36,595 bases of DNA from Bacteroidales bacterium (GTDB taxonomy: Bacteria; Bacteroidota; Bacteroidia; Bacteroidales; JAADJA01), in contig JAGQVE010000041.1 in NCBI GenBank assembly GCA_020438105.1, forward strand, positions 1 to 36,595, written 5' to 3'. Below the pieces are notes generated by a model that searched no databases, was not told the DNA's origin, and worked only from the letters and a program-made list of their open reading frames with translations. The translations under genes were made by a program, and so were the position numbers. This document shows positions 31,495 to 36,595 of the stretch, piece after piece (within the stretch, counting starts at the first letter, position 1; each line of letters begins with the position of its first letter).

Positions 31495-32019
31495 ATGGAG
31501 AAAAAGGATTTTTTCTTTCTCGGTTCAGTGGTTAAAACATCAGGTTACAAAGGTAGCCTGGTGTTTTTTTTTGATGTGGATGACATTGAAACATATAAAG
31601 ACCTTGAAGCCCTATTTATTGAAGTTGCAGGCGAACTCATTCCATTTGCCATTCATGACCTCACTTATAAATCAGGGCAAACATTTTTTGTAAAACTCGA
31701 AGATATCGATTCTGAAGAGCAAGCTGCAGCACTTATTGGTTGCGAATTATACCTACCCCTCTCCTTTTTACCTGAGCTTAAAGGCAAGCAGTTCTATTTC
31801 CATGAAATAATCGGATTTAAAGCTGTGGATAAAATCAAAGGTGATATTGGAATCATTCAATCGGTTATTGAGCAGGGCAAACAGGCTATTTTCAGCATTC
31901 AGTTTGAAAATAAGGAAATACTTATTCCGGTTTCTGACCATTTGATCACCAAAGTTGACCGGCCGGGGAAAACCATTCATTTTGATTGCCCTGAAGGGTT
32001 GATCGACATTTACCTTTAA
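31495..32019 (+). CDS. rimM: 16S rRNA processing protein RimM
   Basis: This 174-residue 30S assembly factor binds S19 and helps mature the 3' domain of 16S rRNA. The N-terminal beta-barrel domain runs from FFLGSVVKTSGYKGSLVFFF (residues 6-25) to about 90. It includes the KSGQTFFVKLEDIDSEEQAAAL segment that is conserved in the family. The C-terminal PRC-like domain starts near HEIIGFKAVD (103-112) and ends with VPSDHLITKVDR-type and CPEGLIDIYL residues. Length fits the family. It follows rpsP by 15 bp, as in the classical rpsP-rimM operon; trmD and rplS are not here. The methyltransferase gene starts 9 bp downstream. Confidence 0.95.
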   Translation: MEKKDFFFLGSVVKTSGYKGSLVFFFDVDDIETYKDLEALFIEVAGELIPFAIHDLTYKSGQTFFVKLEDIDSEEQAAALIGCELYLPLSFLPELKGKQFYFHEIIGFKAVDKIKGDIGIIQSVIEQGKQAIFSIQFENKEILIPVSDHLITKVDRPGKTIHFDCPEGLIDIYL

Positions 32020-32028
32020 AATCCAGCC

Positions 32029-32733
32029 ATGCGCCGGCCTTTTCAATTCAAAAACTTTTCAGTTCAGGATACAAACAGCCCCATGAAAGTGAATACCGAT
32101 GCGGTTTTACTTGGTTCCTGGGCCGTTCACCCTGATCCAAAAACCATACTCGATATCGGAACCGGCTGCGGTGTAATTGCGTTAATGCTTGCCCAGCGAA
32201 CCTATGCAAAAATTACGGCCATTGATATTGACAAAGGAGCCATTGAGGATGCATCACAAAATTTCGATAATTCTCCCTGGGCAAGCCGGCTGGAGGCTGT
32301 CAATCTGGATTTTGCACATTATCAATCTGATCATAAATTTGATTTGATCGTGAGTAATCCTCCGTATTTTGAAAACAGTCTGAAATCACCATTCAGCGAA
32401 CGAAATCTGTCGAGGCATAATGATCATTTAAATCATCAGCAGTTACTTTCAGGATGCATTGAATTAATTAAAGATGATGGGATATTTGCAGTGATATTGC
32501 CGACGGATGTTTTTGCAAAATTTGAATCGGAAGCTTTGGTAAATAAGCTTTTTCTTCACCGGATTTGTCATATTCGGCCCACTGAACATAAAGCCCCAAA
32601 CAGGATATTAGCAGAATTTAGAAAATCAATTGCCATTCAAAATGTTATTGATGAATTGGTACTTTTCCACCCGAACCGAAAACCCACGGATGCATACAAA
32701 AAACTTACCTCCGATTTTTATCCCGCATTTTAA
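32029..32733 (+). CDS. trmN6: tRNA1(Val) (adenine(37)-N6)-methyltransferase
   Basis: This 234-residue SAM-dependent enzyme (YfiC/TrmN6 family) methylates N6 of A37 in tRNA1(Val). The SAM-binding motif I is LDIGTGCGVIALMLAQ at about 41-56, followed by an acidic ribose-binding AIDIDKGAI at 65-73. The catalytic NPPY motif is at 110-113 in IVSNPPYFENSL. The N-terminal FKNFSVQDTNSPMKVNTDAVLLGSW is the family's opening. The gene begins 9 bp after rimM and so belongs to the rpsP operon, a translation-related grouping. The start is the ATG at 32029. Family identity is strong; tRNA specificity is by homology. Confidence 0.9.
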   Translation: MRRPFQFKNFSVQDTNSPMKVNTDAVLLGSWAVHPDPKTILDIGTGCGVIALMLAQRTYAKITAIDIDKGAIEDASQNFDNSPWASRLEAVNLDFAHYQSDHKFDLIVSNPPYFENSLKSPFSERNLSRHNDHLNHQQLLSGCIELIKDDGIFAVILPTDVFAKFESEALVNKLFLHRICHIRPTEHKAPNRILAEFRKSIAIQNVIDELVLFHPNRKPTDAYKKLTSDFYPAF

Positions 32734-32783
32734 TAATTGGAATTATTCTTGTATAAAATCGTTCGGTTTTTAATTTCCAAAAC

Positions 32784-33140
32784 ATGAAAATAAACATTCA
32801 TCTCAGCATTTCAGGCTTTTTATTTTTTGGATTTTTTTTGATTACTTCAAATAGCTTTGGACAAAAAATCTTTTCATGCGACAGCAAATATGAAGCTGAT
32901 TTTAAGGTATTTGTTGTAAAAAGCAAATACGAAGCCGATTTATGTGTTTACAAAGTCGACAGCAAATACGAAGCCGATGACAACAAAGGACTTTGGTATT
33001 TTACTGATTCAAAATATGAGGCAGATAAAATAATCTATTTCACCGATTCGAAATACGAGGCCGACCTGCTGATTTATATCGTGGATAGCAAATACGAGGC
33101 TGAGTGGCGAGAAAGGCAAAAAATGCATTTGCTTTTCTAA
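32784..33140 (+). CDS. Exported SKYEAD-repeat protein (DUF6150-like)
   Basis: This 118-residue exported protein has a signal peptide at about 1-26 (ending NSFG). The mature part consists of six SKYEA(D/E) units starting at residues 34, 47, 60, 76, 89 and 102. The period is 13 residues except one of 16. Each unit is followed by a hydrophobic strand such as FKVFVV, LCVYKV and LLIYIV and usually an Asp, which suggests a short beta-solenoid or repeated hairpins. The DNA repeats are about 39 bp and have diverged at third positions (AAATAT/AAATAC, GAAGCT/GAGGCC), so the repetition is under protein selection. The function is unknown. The family resembles the Bacteroidota group I recall as DUF6150. 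Confidence 0.8.
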   Translation: MKINIHLSISGFLFFGFFLITSNSFGQKIFSCDSKYEADFKVFVVKSKYEADLCVYKVDSKYEADDNKGLWYFTDSKYEADKIIYFTDSKYEADLLIYIVDSKYEAEWRERQKMHLLF

Positions 33141-33248
33141 CAGCCCTTGCCACTCAAATTCAGAAATCTTTCTGTAGCTTGTGGTTACGAGTTAACAATA
33201 AATATTTTTACTATCTTCGCGCCCGTTTACTAATCAAATCACAACTTT

Positions 33249-34469
33249 ATGAGAAAATTAACCTCACTGGTGCTGCTGATGGCATTCGTTGTATTCGAGG
33301 CTATGGCAGGGGGATACCAGGTGCGTTTGCAAGGGCAAAAGCAAACTGGTATCGGATTGATTGGAACACCTTTTGCCTATGGTGCTTCCAGCATTTTTTA
33401 CAATCCAGGATCATTATCCTTTATGAAGGATAAATACAGCTTCTCAGCTGGTGTTAGTCCTATTTTTGCTACTGCAGTTTTCAGGGCAGCCGGTTCAGAC
33501 TATACGGCTGAAACCGACAATCCTACAGGAACTCCTTTTTACTTTTATGGCGCAGGCAAAATTACTGATGATATGAGCGTGGGTGTGGGTGTTTACACTC
33601 CCTTTGGTAGTTCAGTTACCTGGGATCCTGACTGGGCCGGTCAATACCTGATCCAGGACATTTCACTTCAAACCATTTTCATCCAACCAACCGTTTCTTA
33701 CCAAATCAATGATAAAATTGGGTTGGGTGCCGGCCTGGCAATTGCAACTGGCGGTGTGGAACTCAACAGGTCGCTTCCTTCGCCGGTAAATGGTCATTTT
33801 AATATGAGCGGAAATACAACAGCCATAGGATTTAATGTTGGTTTGTATCTGAAACCCTCGGAAAAATTCAAAGTGGGCGTTGATTACAGAAGCAAGATTA
33901 CGATGAAGATTGAAAATGGTGATACCAAGTTTACCGATATTCCGTCGGCTCTGGCTGAATATTTCCCGGCTTCAGGAAATTTTAATGCTGAACTTCCATT
34001 ACCTGCAAATCTCGATGTTGGATTGGCTTATGATTTCTCTGATAAATTCACGCTTGCTGCTGAAATCAACTATGTTTTCTGGTCGGTTTATGATTCACTC
34101 ATCATCGATTTCAAAGAAAACAATGAGCGTTTAGCCGATTCGCGTAATCCAAGAGAATATCAAAACAGTTTGATCATCAGGGTTGGTGGAGAGTACAGGA
34201 TTTCTGATAAATTGCATGCACGTGCTGGATTTTATTATGATCCTACTCCAACCAATGAAAAATACTTTACTCCTGAAACAGTTAGCCTGAACACCATGGC
34301 CTTTACACTTGGCCTTTCATTCATGCCGGTTGAAGGATTGAGTATCGACCTCAGTTATCTGCAACTGGAAGGACTGGAGGACGACCGGACCTATGAACCC
34401 GATAATTTTGGCGGAACCTATCACACAAGGACATTCATTCCGGGTATTGGTGTAAGCTATAGTTTCTAA
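33249..34469 (+). CDS. FadL/OmpP1-type outer-membrane transporter
   Basis: This 406-residue outer-membrane barrel imports hydrophobic compounds in its family (long-chain fatty acids, aromatics). A signal peptide spans about 1-20 (ending AMA). The mature start GGYQVRLQGQKQTGIGLIG and the GASSIFYNPGSLSFMKDKY block at 46-64 are the family's N-terminal plug hallmark. From residue ~65 strands alternate to the final aromatic strand FIPGIGVSYSF. A TATCTTCG upstream (33212-33219) is one base off the -7 consensus. The SGNH-hydrolase lipoprotein follows after 18 bp, so the pair may hydrolyse a lipid ester and take up the product. The pairing is seen; the joint role is inference. Confidence 0.88.
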   Translation: MRKLTSLVLLMAFVVFEAMAGGYQVRLQGQKQTGIGLIGTPFAYGASSIFYNPGSLSFMKDKYSFSAGVSPIFATAVFRAAGSDYTAETDNPTGTPFYFYGAGKITDDMSVGVGVYTPFGSSVTWDPDWAGQYLIQDISLQTIFIQPTVSYQINDKIGLGAGLAIATGGVELNRSLPSPVNGHFNMSGNTTAIGFNVGLYLKPSEKFKVGVDYRSKITMKIENGDTKFTDIPSALAEYFPASGNFNAELPLPANLDVGLAYDFSDKFTLAAEINYVFWSVYDSLIIDFKENNERLADSRNPREYQNSLIIRVGGEYRISDKLHARAGFYYDPTPTNEKYFTPETVSLNTMAFTLGLSFMPVEGLSIDLSYLQLEGLEDDRTYEPDNFGGTYHTRTFIPGIGVSYSF

Positions 34470-34487
34470 ACTTAAAATAGTACGAAG

Positions 34488-35786
34488 ATGAAATTTAAAT
34501 ACTTAATCTATATAACGATCATCGGGTTTTTGTTTTCATGTAAACCCGAGGTGGATGAGTTTTCCCTCTCCAGCGGCAGCGCTGATTTTTCAACCTATGT
34601 TTCAATAGGAAACTCCCTTACAGCAGGTTATGCAAGCGGATCTTTGTTCCGTTCAGGACAGGAATCCTCCTATCCTTCAATATTAGCTATGCAATTCCAG
34701 AAAGCAGGTGGTGGTAATTTTGTACAACCCCTCATGGAGGGTGAATTTGGCATTTTGCCTGGCAAACTTAAACTGGGTTACTCAACAGATTGTTTAGGAA
34801 CAACCAGCTTAGCACCTGTTCCTGACCAGGGTCAACTTGATGCCATTGCTCCAATTGGATATACTGTAAATAATATGGGAGTACCGGGAGCTAAATCATT
34901 TCACTTACTTGCACCGGGTTATGGAAGTTTAGCTGGTGTTCCTCTTGGGCTGGCCAATCCTTACTACGCACGTTTTGCAAGCAGTGAACAGGCAACGGTA
35001 ATTGGCGATGCAATAGCTATGGCACCTACATTTTATTCTCTTTGGATAGGGAATAATGATGTATTGGGATATGCAACATCCGGGGGAGTTGGAGATACAA
35101 TCACCGGCATAAACACTTTTGCTTATGCATTGAATACCATCATTACAGCTATGAATGCAACAGGCGCAAAAGGCGTTATTGCGAATATTCCTGATGTAAC
35201 GGCTATCCCGTTTTTCACAACTGTTCCTTATAATGCCCTTGTGCTTACACAACAAGCTCAGGTAGATGCACTAAACGCGGCTTACGGACCACTGGGAATT
35301 ACTTTTAACCTGGGTCAAAATGGATTGATCATTGCGGATGCAAATGCACCGGCAGGATTGCGCCAGATAAAATCAAACGAATTGGTTTTACTCACTGTGC
35401 CGCAGGATTCAATTAAATGTGCAGGCTGGGGAAGCCAGGTGCCTATTCCGGATCAATATGTTTTAACCGAGACTGAGATCAATAACGTTCAGAATGCAGT
35501 GTCAGCTTACAATTCCACGATAAGCCAACTGGCATCTCAATTTGGATTGGCACATGTGGATATGAATGGTAAAATGAATGATCTGAAAAACGGGCTGGTT
35601 TATAATGGTGAAACATTTACTTCCACATTTGTAACCGGAAACTCATTTTCATTGGATGGCGTTCACCTCACACCTAAAGGTTATGCATTGGTAGCTAACT
35701 TCTTTATTGAGGCTATTAATCAAAAATTTGGAGCTACACTTCCAACCGCTAACCTGGTGGAATACCCGGCTAACGAATTGCCGTAA
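34488..35786 (+). CDS. SGNH/GDSL-type hydrolase lipoprotein
   Basis: This 432-residue lipoprotein has its lipobox FLFSC at 14-18, with lipidated Cys18. The esterase block I is VSIGNSLTAGYASGS, with nucleophile Ser43. The GNND of block III lies in SLWIGNNDVLGYA. Block V is FSLDGVHLTPKGY near 387-399, with Asp390 and His393 as the other catalytic residues. The protein is longer than plain GDSL esterases and has a Tyr/Ala/Pro-rich middle. It is anchored at the envelope, 18 bp downstream of the FadL-like gene. Likely an esterase or lipase acting on lipids or acetylated glycans; the substrate is unknown. Confidence 0.88.
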   Translation: MKFKYLIYITIIGFLFSCKPEVDEFSLSSGSADFSTYVSIGNSLTAGYASGSLFRSGQESSYPSILAMQFQKAGGGNFVQPLMEGEFGILPGKLKLGYSTDCLGTTSLAPVPDQGQLDAIAPIGYTVNNMGVPGAKSFHLLAPGYGSLAGVPLGLANPYYARFASSEQATVIGDAIAMAPTFYSLWIGNNDVLGYATSGGVGDTITGINTFAYALNTIITAMNATGAKGVIANIPDVTAIPFFTTVPYNALVLTQQAQVDALNAAYGPLGITFNLGQNGLIIADANAPAGLRQIKSNELVLLTVPQDSIKCAGWGSQVPIPDQYVLTETEINNVQNAVSAYNSTISQLASQFGLAHVDMNGKMNDLKNGLVYNGETFTSTFVTGNSFSLDGVHLTPKGYALVANFFIEAINQKFGATLPTANLVEYPANELP

Positions 35787-35804
35787 ACCATATTTAAAAC
35801 GCTT

Positions 35805-35841
35805 AAAAAATCTTTCCTGCCCTGGCGGGAAAGATTTTTTT
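35805..35841 (+). terminator. Intrinsic terminator after the SGNH-hydrolase gene
   Basis: AAAAAATCTTTCCTGC pairs with GCGGGAAAGATTTTTT (one G-T pair) around a 4-base loop, then runs into T residues. It closes the FadL/SGNH transcript. A-rich and T-rich flanks could also let it act in the other direction. Confidence 0.88.
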
Positions 35842-35867
35842 ATTTTCGCTAAAATCTACTTAATATC

Positions 35868-36443
35868 ATGGAACTTGTATTTGCCACAAACAACAAACAT
35901 AAACTTGAAGAAATTAGCCACATTTTAGATGAACACTATAAAATCGTTTCATTAAAGGAAATTGGCTGCAACGAGGATATTGCCGAAACGGCAGAAACGC
36001 TGGAAGGCAATGCCTTGCTCAAAGCGCGATACATTCATTCGAGGTACGGCAGGGATTGTTTTGCCGATGACACAGGACTTGAAATAGATGCGCTGGAAGG
36101 CAAACCGGGCGTTTATTCGGCACGGTACGCAGGTCCGGGTCATGATCATCAGAAAAACATGGATAAGGTGTTGTTTGAAATGGCAGGCCAGGCAAACCGG
36201 AAAGCACAATTCCGAACGGTGATTGCATTAATCCTTGAGGGGCAAGAATATTTATTTGAAGGAATAGTTAAGGGTGAAATACTTACTGAAAGACATGGTG
36301 ATAAAGGATTTGGCTACGACCCTATCTTTAAACCGGATGGGTTTGATCTATCGTTTGCAGAAATGGATCTGGATGATAAAAATGAGATCAGTCATCGCGG
36401 AAGGGCTACCCGGAAACTGGCAGAATTTCTAAACAAATCATAG
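35868..36443 (+). CDS. rdgB: XTP/dITP diphosphatase (RdgB/HAM1)
   Basis: This 191-residue housecleaning pyrophosphatase removes XTP, ITP and dITP from nucleotide pools. The N-terminal [12 protein letters not shown] at 5-16 binds the triphosphate. [25 protein letters not shown] at about 65-89 carries the catalytic Asp67/Asp68 pair. KGFGYDPIF and SHRGRA near the C-terminus are the nucleobase-binding and late family motifs. Length is standard. It starts 27 bp after the upstream terminator. The stop overlaps the end of the convergent miaA gene, so the two share 6 bases. Confidence 0.94.
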   Translation: MELVFATNNKHKLEEISHILDEHYKIVSLKEIGCNEDIAETAETLEGNALLKARYIHSRYGRDCFADDTGLEIDALEGKPGVYSARYAGPGHDHQKNMDKVLFEMAGQANRKAQFRTVIALILEGQEYLFEGIVKGEILTERHGDKGFGYDPIFKPDGFDLSFAEMDLDDKNEISHRGRATRKLAEFLNKS

Positions 36444-36595
36444 CTTACCTTTAATTAAGTTTAAAATATCACTTTTATCTGAAGGCTGAAACCATTTATA
36501 AACTTCATTCTTTTTAAACCAGGTAAGCTGACGTTTGGCATACCGACGGGTGTTGGTTTTTATCTTTTCAATGGCCAGGTCGAGGCTCCATTCAC
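36438..36595 (-). CDS. miaA: tRNA dimethylallyltransferase, C-terminal fragment at window edge
   Basis: Only the last 51 codons are in the window, on the minus strand, ending with TGA at 36438-36440. They read [21 protein letters not shown], then [27 protein letters not shown] is the C-terminal hallmark of MiaA, which adds dimethylallyl to A37 of tRNAs that read U-starting codons. The N-terminal P-loop is outside the window. The 3' end overlaps the 3' end of rdgB by 6 bases, tail to tail. Confidence 0.92.
   Translation of the reverse strand, partial: EWSLDLAIEKIKTNTRRYAKRQLTWFKKNEVYKWFQPSDKSDILNLIKGKL

Noticed and set aside
32883..33107. CRISPR or satellite DNA
   Set aside because: The 39-bp periodicity comes from codons for SKYEAD units within an open frame with a signal peptide, and bases vary mainly at third positions.

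Overview
The window looks like a piece of a Bacteroidota chromosome, probably of the Bacteroidales/Marinilabiliales type. The evidence is moderate AT-richness, promoters of the TAnnTTTG class, several TTG starts, almost no Shine-Dalgarno sequences, and typical families: FadL/OmpP1 barrels, TPR-anchored regulators, ECF modules with a YF-LP type membrane protein, DUF4301 and a SKYEAD-repeat protein. It is ordinary chromosome. I see no phage, integrase, transposase, CRISPR or plasmid replication gene. Names come from reading motifs by eye; no database search was possible.

Layout. 1-855 (-): a PnuC-family transporter (cut by the window edge) behind a small thiamine-binding-type protein. 953-1510 (+): lipoprotein. 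1514-3112 (-): ECF sigma factor, single-pass membrane protein and Spy/CpxP-like periplasmic protein, an envelope-stress-type module. 3258-4458 (+): two exported proteins. 4546-6260 (+): an ABC exporter pair. 6309-9661 (+): two tandem membrane-anchored TPR-HTH regulators overlapping by 4 bp. They are followed by three 11-bp repeats at exact 33-bp spacing, a 53-codon ORF and an ECF sigma factor (9841-10645). 10646-11038: a gap with a possible 29-codon ORF and a strong terminator. 11039-15028 (+): DMT transporter, outer-membrane barrel, trans-3-hydroxy-L-proline dehydratase-type enzyme and secreted S37 peptidase. 15025-22079 (-, apart from the + strand tRNA-Arg at 17710-17783): two hybrid histidine kinases around a ROK sugar kinase and a lipoprotein that is only the N-terminal domain of a GH97 glycosidase. 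22453-25990 (-): peptidase E and a large secreted helical-repeat protein. 26214-26464 (-): two tRNA-Leu genes. 26596-30298 (+): sulfotransferase-like protein, DUF4301 and a sodium/proline-type symporter, followed by a decayed second copy of the symporter's 3' end. 30682-32733 (+): rpsP with a very long acidic tail, rimM and a tRNA1(Val) methyltransferase. 32784-35786 (+): SKYEAD-repeat protein, FadL-like porin and an SGNH-hydrolase lipoprotein. 35868-36443 (+): rdgB, meeting the 3' end of miaA (-) at the window edge.

How the genes may work together. Signal transduction is dense: two ECF sigma factors, two TPR-HTH regulators and two hybrid kinases. Three of these share one plan: signal sequence, predicted periplasmic TPRs, one membrane helix, then a cytoplasmic output. 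The hydroxyproline enzyme, S37 peptidase, peptidase E and PutP-type symporter suggest use of proline-rich peptides. The most unusual items are the 33-bp spaced repeats before the sigma-factor operon, a similar palindromic element before two separate genes (a hybrid kinase and the GH97 N-domain lipoprotein), the free-standing GH97 N-domain, the symporter duplication scar and the S16 acidic tail.
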